64,000 nt of DNA from Waddliaceae bacterium. GTDB taxonomy: Bacteria; Chlamydiota; Chlamydiia; Chlamydiales; GCA-2709385. A program made the position numbers and the translations under genes. Within the stretch, counting starts at the first letter, position 1; the number at the start of each line of letters is the position of its first letter. Positions 35,264-42,266 of this stretch are shown piece after piece. The stretch is taken from NCBI GenBank assembly GCA_002709385.1, contig PAQS01000019.1, forward strand, positions 190,124-254,123, read 5' to 3'. The notes beneath the pieces were generated by a model. The model searched no databases. It saw only the letters and a list, made by a program, of their open reading frames with translations, and was not told where the DNA came from.

Positions 35264-36685
35264 ATGACGGAATATAACGATAAGCCAGTCAAGTGGATGC
35301 TATACCCTTCCATAATATTTATGGTTATAGGGATGCTTGTGGGGGTGTTTGCCTCTGTGAACGGGTTTATTTTGCCTGACTATTTTGCTGGAGAGTACAT
35401 ACACTTTGGCCGAATTCGTCCTGTACACGTAAGCCATGTGACACTTTTATGGTTGCTTGCTGCTGATATGGGATTGATCTATTACATTGTACAAAGACTA
35501 ACAGGTGTCCCATTGTGGAGCCATAAGCTCGCAATTGTTACTACTATTGGGTATTGGGGCTCTGTAACTTTAGGAACTTATTCACTTCCTTTTGGTACAA
35601 ATGCTGGTTGGGAATATGCTGAACTCCCTATGTTACTCGGTTTTTTGCCTATTAAATGGCTTGTAGAGGCTTCTTGGGGTTTGTTTGCTGTAAATATTTT
35701 TATGACAATAGCAAATAGAAAGTACAAAAAAATGTATGTTTCTCTTTGGTATACGATGGGAACGCTTCTTTGGACAACTTTCGTTTATGCAATTGGTAAT
35801 TTAATAATGGATCTTGTTCCTTATGGAATATCCAGGGTAAACGTGAACTTCTTTTATGTTCATAATTTGGTGGGTTTAACATTTACGCCTTTAGGGGTTG
35901 CGATCGCTTATTATTTTATTCCTAAAACAGCGAACACACCTTTATATAGCCACAAATTGTCTATGATTGGTTTTTGGTCGATTGCTTTTGTGTATGCTTG
36001 GATTGGTGCTCACCATATGATGCATGGACCGATTTCTCAGTGGCTTCAAACGGTAGCTGTTGTGTTTTCTGTTTGGCTTTGGATTCCTGTTTGGACTGTT
36101 GTGACAAATTTCTTTGCTACTATGAAAGGTCAATGGGGACAGTACGCAACAAGTGCTCCCGTTCGATTTTTGATGATGGGGACTGTTTTTTATTTACTTG
36201 TTTGTCTTCAGGGTCCGTTGCAAGCTTTAAGAAACGTAAACGAAATTACTTCGAAAACAGACTGGATCATTGGGCACGCCCATATGGCACTTTATGGAAC
36301 ATTTACTTTCTTTGCTATTGGTGGAATTTATCATGCTATTCCTCAAATGGTAAGAAAACCTCTTTGGTCACAGGCCCTTGCTGATTGGCATTTTACCTTA
36401 AGTTTAGTTGGGGGAATGGTCTTTTTTGTTTCTTTGTGGGTTGGTGGATTTTTACAAGGTCTAACTTGGGCAAACTGGGTCAATGGATCAAGTTATGCTG
36501 AATTCCATAATAACCTTAGTCAAATGTCTTTCTTGCAAACAGTAAGTGATATGTGGGTTTGGTGGGCTTTAAGAAGCTTTGGAGGGGCCTTGATTGCTGC
36601 TGGAGGTGTTTTGTTTGCAATTAATATGTTCAATACAGTTGTCCTTAAAGGAAACGAAGAGATGCAAAAAGGGGCTGAGGCATGA
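35264..36685 (+). CDS. ccoN: cbb3-type cytochrome c oxidase subunit I
   Basis: Catalytic subunit of the high-affinity oxygen reductase, about 473 residues with 12 expected helices. Haem and copper ligands are visible in HVSHVTLLWLLAADMGLIYY, FFYVHNLVGLTF, WIGAHHMMHGP and IIGHAHMALYGTFTFFAIGGIYH. It lacks the C-family features that would suggest a NO reductase, and the neighbours ccoO, ccoQ-like and ccoP-like fit an oxidase. The ATG at 35264 has AGGGA nine bases upstream; ATG 35255 is also in frame. It overlaps ccoO by four bases. Confidence 0.95.
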   Translation: MTEYNDKPVKWMLYPSIIFMVIGMLVGVFASVNGFILPDYFAGEYIHFGRIRPVHVSHVTLLWLLAADMGLIYYIVQRLTGVPLWSHKLAIVTTIGYWGSVTLGTYSLPFGTNAGWEYAELPMLLGFLPIKWLVEASWGLFAVNIFMTIANRKYKKMYVSLWYTMGTLLWTTFVYAIGNLIMDLVPYGISRVNVNFFYVHNLVGLTFTPLGVAIAYYFIPKTANTPLYSHKLSMIGFWSIAFVYAWIGAHHMMHGPISQWLQTVAVVFSVWLWIPVWTVVTNFFATMKGQWGQYATSAPVRFLMMGTVFYLLVCLQGPLQALRNVNEITSKTDWIIGHAHMALYGTFTFFAIGGIYHAIPQMVRKPLWSQALADWHFTLSLVGGMVFFVSLWVGGFLQGLTWANWVNGSSYAEFHNNLSQMSFLQTVSDMWVWWALRSFGGALIAAGGVLFAINMFNTVVLKGNEEMQKGAEA

Positions 36686-37953
36686 AAGAGTCACACGAAG
36701 GGTTCATGCATAAATTAGATAAATCGGCTGTGTTGACAGTGATTGGAATTCTACTTCTTTTTTCTTCTGCTGTTGGAGTAACACTGATTGCTCCTAGTTA
36801 TGTTGATCCAAGTTGGACCGAGGTTGCTAGTCCTTATCAAAGGCAGATGTATGAAGTAGCGGATCCTAATTTATATGTAAGTACTGCTGCGACTGGTGGT
36901 GATGAATTACAGTTAGCTTATCATATTAAAGATGGTTATACGCTTCTAGCGTTTGCTGAAAGTGAAACTGTTCGAATTATTGCTCCACCCGAGTTAGAAA
37001 AGTATGTAACTCGACATGGAGAATCTCGTTTAAAACTCTCTTCTAAATTGATGCTTTTACGTGAAGCTAACGCTGAGGGAGATAGAGGGAGACAGGCTAC
37101 AGCTCTTCAAGAAAAACTACAATCACAGTGGCGTTCTAGTCATTCTCAAAGCGCTGCAAAAGAACTGCGCATGCCTCGTTTTGATATTTTAGAGTTGTAT
37201 GAGCCTGAAGCTAAAGAGGCTTTTGCCCTAGCTGAAACAGACGGAATTCTTGAAAATTGGGTTGATAGCGAATTTGTTATTCTAGATGAAGAGGTAAAAC
37301 AGCGTTATCACGAAGATCCCGGTGTTCTTTATGTGAGCAATCCTAAAGAGTATCGAATTGCACCATTTCGTTTCGGCAAATCTTCTGGGTTTCAGTATGA
37401 TCCAAACGGTCGTTCAATTGCCAGTTTAGATGAGTTAAAAAGCCCTGAGCTGGGATTTATGAGCCGAGAGGAGTTAATACAGCTTGGAGAAGATATTTAC
37501 CGCATAGAGGGTTGTTGGTATTGTCACACAGATCAAACAAGAACTCTTGTTCAGGATACTATTCTTAATGGTTCTGAGACAAATGCAGCTCCACCATCTT
37601 CTGCGAATGAATATGTTTATCAACGCGTAACGTTTCCTGGAACGAGACGGATTGGTCCTGATATTTCTCGAGTGGGAATTAAGCGCCCAAACCGCGATTG
37701 GCATAAAAGTCACTTTTGGTCACCAAAGACAGCTAGCGCTGGTACAATTATGCCTTCGTTTCGACACTTTTTTGATGACGATCCTCGAGGAACAAGTAAA
37801 AGCCCTGTTGGCATTCCAAACTATAAGTTTGAGGCTATTTTCCAGTATCTTATGACAAAAGGAACAAGAATCACAGCACCAACTCAAGCTTGGTGGCAAG
37901 GTCGCGATCCTGTACAGACTACAAAAATTATTGAAGGGCAGAAGAAGGTATGA
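36682..37953 (+). CDS. ccoO: cbb3 oxidase subunit II (monohaem) with a large insertion
   Basis: A membrane-anchored c-type cytochrome of 423 residues. The N-terminal helix (SAVLTVIGILLLFSSAVGV) resembles CcoO, and the haem site is IEGCWYCHTDQTRTL with Cys at residue 278, followed by RIGPDISRVG and the axial-Met segment IMPSFRHFF. In typical CcoO the haem motif falls near residue 65-70, so about 200 residues have been inserted between helix and haem. The insert is charged and has no motif I know. It starts within the ccoN stop (ATGA) and overlaps the ccoQ-like gene the same way. Confidence 0.9.
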   Translation: MKESHEGFMHKLDKSAVLTVIGILLLFSSAVGVTLIAPSYVDPSWTEVASPYQRQMYEVADPNLYVSTAATGGDELQLAYHIKDGYTLLAFAESETVRIIAPPELEKYVTRHGESRLKLSSKLMLLREANAEGDRGRQATALQEKLQSQWRSSHSQSAAKELRMPRFDILELYEPEAKEAFALAETDGILENWVDSEFVILDEEVKQRYHEDPGVLYVSNPKEYRIAPFRFGKSSGFQYDPNGRSIASLDELKSPELGFMSREELIQLGEDIYRIEGCWYCHTDQTRTLVQDTILNGSETNAAPPSSANEYVYQRVTFPGTRRIGPDISRVGIKRPNRDWHKSHFWSPKTASAGTIMPSFRHFFDDDPRGTSKSPVGIPNYKFEAIFQYLMTKGTRITAPTQAWWQGRDPVQTTKIIEGQKKV

Positions 37954-38180
37954 AGCAAATAGATACGCTAATAGACCCTATTTTATCTGTTATCGATGTT
38001 AGTGATGTAACAGGTTTTTCTGGAGCTATTTTGCATTTCAGCCTTTTATTAGCCCTTGTGGGAAGTACTTTGCTGGTGTTTCTGTATTTGTGGAAGAATA
38101 AGCGGTTGGATATGGATGAAGATCCAAAATATCAAATGCTACGTGGCGATGCAGATGATTTATCGAGAAAAGGAGAATAG
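37950..38180 (+). CDS. CcoQ-like small membrane subunit
   Basis: A 76-residue protein with one central membrane helix (SLLLALVGSTLLVFLYLWK) and a charged C-terminal tail (DMDEDPKYQMLRGDADDLS). Its size and position between ccoO and a CcoP-like gene suggest CcoQ, though sequence similarity is low. It overlaps ccoO by four bases and precedes the next gene by two bases. Confidence 0.55.
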   Translation: MKQIDTLIDPILSVIDVSDVTGFSGAILHFSLLLALVGSTLLVFLYLWKNKRLDMDEDPKYQMLRGDADDLSRKGE

Positions 38181-38182
38181 GT

Positions 38183-38470
38183 ATGGAAGATGATGATGCT
38201 GCAATTTTAGATGATTATGCAGGTGGCGAAATTAAAGAGTTTGCCAACACCAAGCTTCCGTCTTTTCTGAAAATTTCTTATTTCTTCATTGCTCTTTGGG
38301 GTTTTGTTTGGTTGTATATGTTCTGGGATGGAAGTTTTGGTTGGGTAGATCGTGGTTATTGGAAAGAACTAGAGCAAGTTGCAAACACAACGAAGTCTTA
38401 TAGAGAAGAGTTTTCCAATAAAAAACAGACTCCAGAAGCGCCTCACCACGAATTTAATCAGAATAACTAA
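38183..38470 (+). CDS. CcoP N-terminal-like protein lacking haem domains
   Basis: A 95-residue protein with the CcoP N-terminal pattern: an acidic start, YAGGEIKEFANTKLPSF, then one membrane helix (FFIALWGFVWLYMFWDG) and a polar tail. Normal CcoP continues with two cytochrome-c domains; here there is no CXXCH at all. The missing haems may be supplied by the heptahaem cytochrome encoded upstream in the same operon. It is the last gene of the respiratory run and is followed by a hairpin. Confidence 0.7.
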   Translation: MEDDDAAILDDYAGGEIKEFANTKLPSFLKISYFFIALWGFVWLYMFWDGSFGWVDRGYWKELEQVANTTKSYREEFSNKKQTPEAPHHEFNQNN

Positions 38471-38478
38471 ACTTGCTT

Positions 38479-38508
38479 AACACCCGCTTTCAAAAGAGGG
38501 TGGGTGTT
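38479..38508. terminator. Hairpin after the respiratory operon
   Basis: AACACCC and GGGTGTT pair over a GC-containing loop that can extend the stem. It lacks a clean T tract, and overlaps the last bases of the convergent small gene by two. Confidence 0.5.
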
Positions 38509-38869
38509 ACACTGTCGTTTCAAGTTCATCATTAGAGCAGCTTGCAAAGCAAAATCCTGAGGCTCCAAGAAGTGATAATCCAACAACAGCACAAGATGCA
38601 AATTTTGTATTAAAAGTAAGCAAAGCTAAAGATGTTGTTGTTAAAGAGGTGATTACAACGCAGTTTTTGGAAAGTTTTGTAGGATTAACTCTTTCTGCAC
38701 AGCAAGAGTCTAAAATCATCTTTGTTGTAGAAATTGTTGTTGTTAAGCATGCAAATGGCAAAACTTGTTCTTGTGGAGATGCGAGCAGAACAGTCCCAAG
38801 AAATAGCGCAGAAGTGGCGCAAGAAACGTTTTCAGCTGTAAATAATGAAGGGGAAGGCTGAAGATCCAT
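38507..38869 (-). CDS. Small hydrophobic protein, tandem paralog 1
   Basis: A 120-residue protein of unknown function with about three or four hydrophobic segments and many Ser/Thr/Cys residues. It shares with the next gene the patterns ILDxxxxxxxxP...KN and TKFASCAVVGLSLLGASGFC / TKLASCALITFTILSAAGAC, so they are clearly paralogs. No signal peptide or known motif. Clusters of small cysteine-containing multi-helix membrane proteins in this phylum are often inclusion-membrane or secreted proteins; that is a guess by analogy. Confidence 0.6.
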   Translation of the reverse strand: MDLQPSPSLFTAENVSCATSALFLGTVLLASPQEQVLPFACLTTTISTTKMILDSCCAERVNPTKLSKNCVVITSLTTTSLALLTFNTKFASCAVVGLSLLGASGFCFASCSNDELETTV

Positions 38870-38896
38870 AAATAACCTCTTATGTTTTCAAATTAA

Positions 38897-39238
38897 TTAG
38901 ACGTAATGAATAAATTCATCATCCATCTCTGGATTTGTGCAAGCTCCAGCGGCGCTAAGAATTGTAAAAGTGATTAGAGCGCAGGATGCAAGTTTTGTGT
39001 CTATAGCAGATAAGGCAAGGGTTGCTGTTGCTCTTAAAGCTAAAATGCTAGAGTTTTTCGCAATAAATTCCGGGCTTGTTTTATCTGAAGTAAGACAATC
39101 TAAAATAAAAGTTCCTGTACTAACAAAAACTGTAGCACTAGCTAATGGAAATAACGTTTCTTTATTGTATGTAGAGAGAATTGTTAAAGGGATGATGCTT
39201 GCTGTTAGTGCGCTTGAGCGTAGTGTTGTATTTGGCAT
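38897..39238 (-). CDS. Small hydrophobic protein, tandem paralog 2
   Basis: A 113-residue paralog of the previous gene. It has alternating short hydrophobic segments (ALTASIIPLTILSTY, LFPLASATVFVSTGTFILDC, ALRATATLALSAIDTKLASCALITFTILSAAGAC) and an acidic C terminus, EMDDEFIHYV. A product from the opposite strand of the same DNA is also open, but residue patterns shared with paralog 1 on this strand decide the coding strand. Confidence 0.6.
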   Translation of the reverse strand: MPNTTLRSSALTASIIPLTILSTYNKETLFPLASATVFVSTGTFILDCLTSDKTSPEFIAKNSSILALRATATLALSAIDTKLASCALITFTILSAAGACTNPEMDDEFIHYV

Positions 39239-39336
39239 TTGTATTTTTCCGTTTTAGGATAAAGAGCTCAAAAAACAAAAAGATTTTCACCCTGCCTCAA
39301 ATTTAAAAGATAAAGCAGGGGTAAATAATGTTTAGC

Positions 39337-39720
39337 TTAAACGGAGCCACTGTTCGGGCTTGGATTGTTGCCAAGTAAGACACATGTAGATGTAAGCAAA
39401 GCAGCAAAGGTTGCAACACCTGTAAATGCAGCTGCTGTAACGTTTGGAGCAAGGTAAGCTGCAGATACAATAGCTACTGAACAAGGGACAACTACAGCAG
39501 CTGCTTTAGAAAACTCTTTTGGAGCTTCATTGTCGAAAGAACATAGAACTCCTATTGCCACTGTACATAAAGCTAAGGACGATATAGCTAATGCTGTCTC
39601 TACGATTTTTTCTTGAGGACAAATAGCAAGGGTTAATCCCGCAGCACTTATACCACCCAAAATAGTACTACAGCACGAAAGAGTTTCTAAAGATTCTCTG
39701 TTATTTTTAATCAATTCCAT
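39337..39720 (-). CDS. Small hydrophobic protein, tandem paralog 3 (diverged)
   Basis: A 127-residue membrane protein with about four hydrophobic stretches (TILGGISAAGLTLAICPQEKI, ALAISSLALCTVAIGVLC, AVVVPCSVAIVSAAYLA, AAFTGVATFAALLTSTCVLLG). CPQEKIVETA resembles ASPQEQVLPFA of paralog 1, so it is a more distant member of the family. Function unknown. A spacing of about 100 bases separates it from paralog 2, so each may have its own promoter. Confidence 0.6.
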   Translation of the reverse strand: MELIKNNRESLETLSCCSTILGGISAAGLTLAICPQEKIVETALAISSLALCTVAIGVLCSFDNEAPKEFSKAAAVVVPCSVAIVSAAYLAPNVTAAAFTGVATFAALLTSTCVLLGNNPSPNSGSV

Positions 39721-39914
39721 AATTAATTTACCTATTCAGAGTTTGAGCGGTAATTATCTTATATGTAGAAGATGTTTTTATCAACTGTAATAAAAACAAG
39801 AAAAGTTTTAATTTTGTTTAATCTTGTTTTAATTTTCATTTAAGTTTTCCTGGATAAAAAATAGATATGGGTATAGGGTTCATGCCTTTAGAAGGCTATA
39901 TGCAAGGAGATGTT

Positions 39915-40439
39915 ATGGTTAATATAAATGCAGCTAGTACATTTACGACGACAGAGTTAAATCAAAAAAGCTCTTCTGATTATATCCATAAAGAGATTTC
40001 AGCTACAGAAATACCAGAACTTGTTTGGCATTTACATGGTCATTACAACGATCAATTAGATGAGTCTATTCGTGAAGAGAGTAGGCTTGTTTTTGATCAT
40101 TTATCAGCATATTTAAGTGGTCAGGGACATAAATTAAAATCGAAACATTGGGAAAAGAAAAATGGCCCTCACCCAGCCGGTTCTTGGGATATTTATGTAA
40201 AAAATTCAGCGATTGGTGATGCTACTATATGGATGAGCTTAAACAGGCCTCTTAACGTACCTGCATTTTTTCATCCAGTTCTCGCTTTACATAGCGAAGA
40301 GCCGAGTGCAGCGCAAGAAGCTGATGCTCATACAAGAGGAGCTATTGTGTTTGGTATGCCAGTGAAAGATGGTGGGGAGCATGTAGATTGGAAGACACAA
40401 ATAGATTGGAATTGGGTTAAAAAAGTCTGGTTATTTTAA
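39915..40439 (+). CDS. Unknown protein, member 1 of a tandem pair
   Basis: About 174 residues, soluble, with no signal peptide. It shares with the next gene the segments QLDESIREESRLVFDHL / GLDESIRELSLKVFEKL, SWDIYVKNSAIGDAT / LWEIYVKASSVADVT and PAFFHPVLALH / PSFFHPVPTL. The conserved Trp, Tyr and FFHPV residues could frame a binding site but I recognise no family. The ATG at 39915 has AGGAG five bases upstream; in-frame earlier starts (from 39867) have poorer sites. The gene lies divergent from the small hydrophobic paralogs. Confidence 0.65.
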   Translation: MVNINAASTFTTTELNQKSSSDYIHKEISATEIPELVWHLHGHYNDQLDESIREESRLVFDHLSAYLSGQGHKLKSKHWEKKNGPHPAGSWDIYVKNSAIGDATIWMSLNRPLNVPAFFHPVLALHSEEPSAAQEADAHTRGAIVFGMPVKDGGEHVDWKTQIDWNWVKKVWLF

Positions 40440-40507
40440 TTGTTTCGTGAGGTATCAAATTTTTAACCTCATTTTTTCTTTAATAAAAAGTAAAGCAAGG
40501 ATAGCGA

Positions 40508-40969
40508 ATGCTTGATCATATAACACCAGCTAAAGATAGCTTAGAGCCTGTTTGGCGAATATATGGGCGTAATAATGAAGGGTTGGATGAGTCAATCCGA
40601 GAGCTGAGTTTAAAGGTTTTTGAAAAGTTAAAAGATAAACTAGAGGAAAAGGGGCATAAATTTTTTGCTCGTTTAGAAGAAGAGGGGGCCGGTTCTTCTT
40701 TTGGTTTATGGGAAATTTATGTGAAGGCTTCTTCTGTTGCTGATGTTACAGGTTTGATGGTTGATTTTAAGGTTCCTTCTTTTTTTCATCCAGTACCAAC
40801 ACTAAAGAACGCTCAGTTTAGTGTTTTGTCTGAAGGAAACTCTTCTTATTACGTTGGAGGAGGAGTCGTTTTTGGGGCATCTGTTGAAATAGATGGGAAT
40901 AAGCCTGATTGGCAAAATCAAGTAAATCCAATAGATTGGGAATTTGCTCAAAAATTGTCCTTAAATTAA
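40508..40969 (+). CDS. Unknown protein, member 2 of a tandem pair
   Basis: A 153-residue paralog of the preceding gene, from a tandem duplication that has diverged to perhaps 35-40 percent identity by eye. It lacks the N-terminal extension of its neighbour. The shared core runs from VWRIYGRNNEGLDESIREL to VPSFFHPVPTL, followed by GGVVFGASVE matching GAIVFGMPVK. AAGGA lies about six bases before the ATG. It ends just before the convergent NYN gene. Confidence 0.65.
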   Translation: MLDHITPAKDSLEPVWRIYGRNNEGLDESIRELSLKVFEKLKDKLEEKGHKFFARLEEEGAGSSFGLWEIYVKASSVADVTGLMVDFKVPSFFHPVPTLKNAQFSVLSEGNSSYYVGGGVVFGASVEIDGNKPDWQNQVNPIDWEFAQKLSLN

Positions 40970-40977
40970 AGGTAGAT

Positions 40978-41640
40978 TTAATCTTCTTCTCTGGGAGGGT
41001 TTGAAAACGCCTCAAGCCATCGCTCGTGGTCGCTGAGGTGTTTTTTTTGTTCCTTTTTTTTCTCTTTTTCTTTTCCTTCAAGAAGAGGATCTATTTCTTC
41101 TTTAGGTTTGATTATGATAGATGTTCCAGAGCTTTTATGTTTTTCCATAAGGTCATAACGCTGTTGAAAAATTTTTTCATAACCATCTTCAATTGTTTTC
41201 GGCTTATTTTTAATTAAGGGTCGGTTGGGTAGTTTGTTTGTTTTTTCTTTTTGAGGTTTTTTATACTGCCGATTAACTGTAGAAATAAACTGATCAAGGT
41301 TTTGAGTTTGAGCTCCTTCAATTCTGCAGCGACTACAGAGTTTCTTATCAGAACTTACAATAAGAAGCCTTTGGGGGGTTGTGGAGTGGTGTGCGAAGCG
41401 AATAATGTACTGATCTGCAAGCTCTCCTTGTGCTGTGTAGATAAGTTCAAGAGCTTTAAAGTGAGAGCGAACAAGGTCTCCAGCACGGCAGTGGGCGTCG
41501 AAAACAACTGTGACGTTTAAATGAAGTTTTTCTGCGCGTTTGTTAAGGGCTGCAATCAGCTCTTCTCTTTGTTCTGCAAAATCTTTTCCTGCGCGTAATT
41601 TACTAAATAGTAAATTGTATCCATCAATTATGTAGTGCAT
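40978..41640 (-). CDS. NYN-domain (YacP-like) ribonuclease
   Basis: A 220-residue cytoplasmic protein. The N-terminal 150 residues form a NYN/PIN-like nuclease: HYIIDGYNLLFS at the start with the first catalytic Asp, VTVVFDAHC in the middle and QYIIRFAHHS then RLLIVSSDKKLCSRC with later acidic and basic residues. B. subtilis YacP (Rae1) of this family cuts mRNA on ribosomes. The C-terminal 90 residues are Lys/Glu-rich and disordered. Its start overlaps the rdgB stop region by 13 bases. Confidence 0.8.
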   Translation of the reverse strand: MHYIIDGYNLLFSKLRAGKDFAEQREELIAALNKRAEKLHLNVTVVFDAHCRAGDLVRSHFKALELIYTAQGELADQYIIRFAHHSTTPQRLLIVSSDKKLCSRCRIEGAQTQNLDQFISTVNRQYKKPQKEKTNKLPNRPLIKNKPKTIEDGYEKIFQQRYDLMEKHKSSGTSIIIKPKEEIDPLLEGKEKEKKKEQKKHLSDHERWLEAFSNPPREED

Positions 41641-42257
41641 TGTTCTCTGTATGTGTTGAGTTGGGGAAGTGGAGATTGTTTAAGAAAATTAGATAAGAGT
41701 GCGCAGGCTTGGGAGCGATGAGAAATTTGAGCTTTTTTTTCGAGAGAAAGTTCTGCAAATGATTTTTCATAGCCTTGAGGTATAAAAAGACAGTCGTAGC
41801 AAAGTTTATTTGGTTTTGTTTTGAGTTCTGGGGTGATATGGCCCCAGGAAACCCCATGAAAGGCAAATGCATCGTTCTTAGGACTAAGTAACAAGAGAGA
41901 ACAATGGAAGTATGCTATTCGGTTTGGACCTTTAGCTCCTTCAAGTTTTTGCATAAGTTTTTTGCGGTTTGCTTCAGGATTTTTGTTTCCAGAGTAGCGT
42001 GCTGTGTGTATTCCAGGTGCCCCGTTAAGGTAGGGAACGAATAGCCCGGTGTCGTCGGCTAAAATCCATTTTGAAGGAAAGGCGAGATGGGCTGCTTTTG
42101 CTTTAATGAGAGCGTTTTCAAGTAGAGTGCTTCCATTTTCTTCTGGTGAATTGTAATCTTCCGGAAGGCACGTAATTGTGCTCTCCGGAAGATTTTTTAG
42201 AAGCTTTTGAAACTCCTCACGTTTACCTTCGTTTGAGGTAGCTAAAAGCAGATCCAT
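41628..42257 (-). CDS. rdgB: XTP/dITP diphosphatase (non-canonical purine NTPase)
   Basis: A housecleaning enzyme that hydrolyses dITP and XTP to monophosphates. The 209-residue protein starts LLLATSNEGKREEF, the substrate-binding N terminus of the HAM1 family, and has ENALIKAKAA, WILADDTGLFV with the metal-binding acidic pair, NGAPGIHTARYSG, and HVSWGH-like FHGVSWGHI. The C-terminal SHRSQA motif closes the active site. It sits ten bases after greA, so greA-rdgB-NYN appears to be one transcript. C. trachomatis has the gene as CT606 elsewhere. Confidence 0.94.
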   Translation of the reverse strand: MDLLLATSNEGKREEFQKLLKNLPESTITCLPEDYNSPEENGSTLLENALIKAKAAHLAFPSKWILADDTGLFVPYLNGAPGIHTARYSGNKNPEANRKKLMQKLEGAKGPNRIAYFHCSLLLLSPKNDAFAFHGVSWGHITPELKTKPNKLCYDCLFIPQGYEKSFAELSLEKKAQISHRSQACALLSNFLKQSPLPQLNTYREQCTT

Positions 42258-42266
42258 TTTAACTCC

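Noticed and set aside
35974-36384. A 136-codon frame inside ccoN in another frame
   Set aside because: The ccoN frame carries all conserved histidines and the alternative product is low-complexity and Cys-rich.
38937-39257. A 106-codon plus-strand frame opposite small paralog 2
   Set aside because: Motifs shared with the neighbouring paralog are on the minus strand; the plus-strand product matches nothing nearby.
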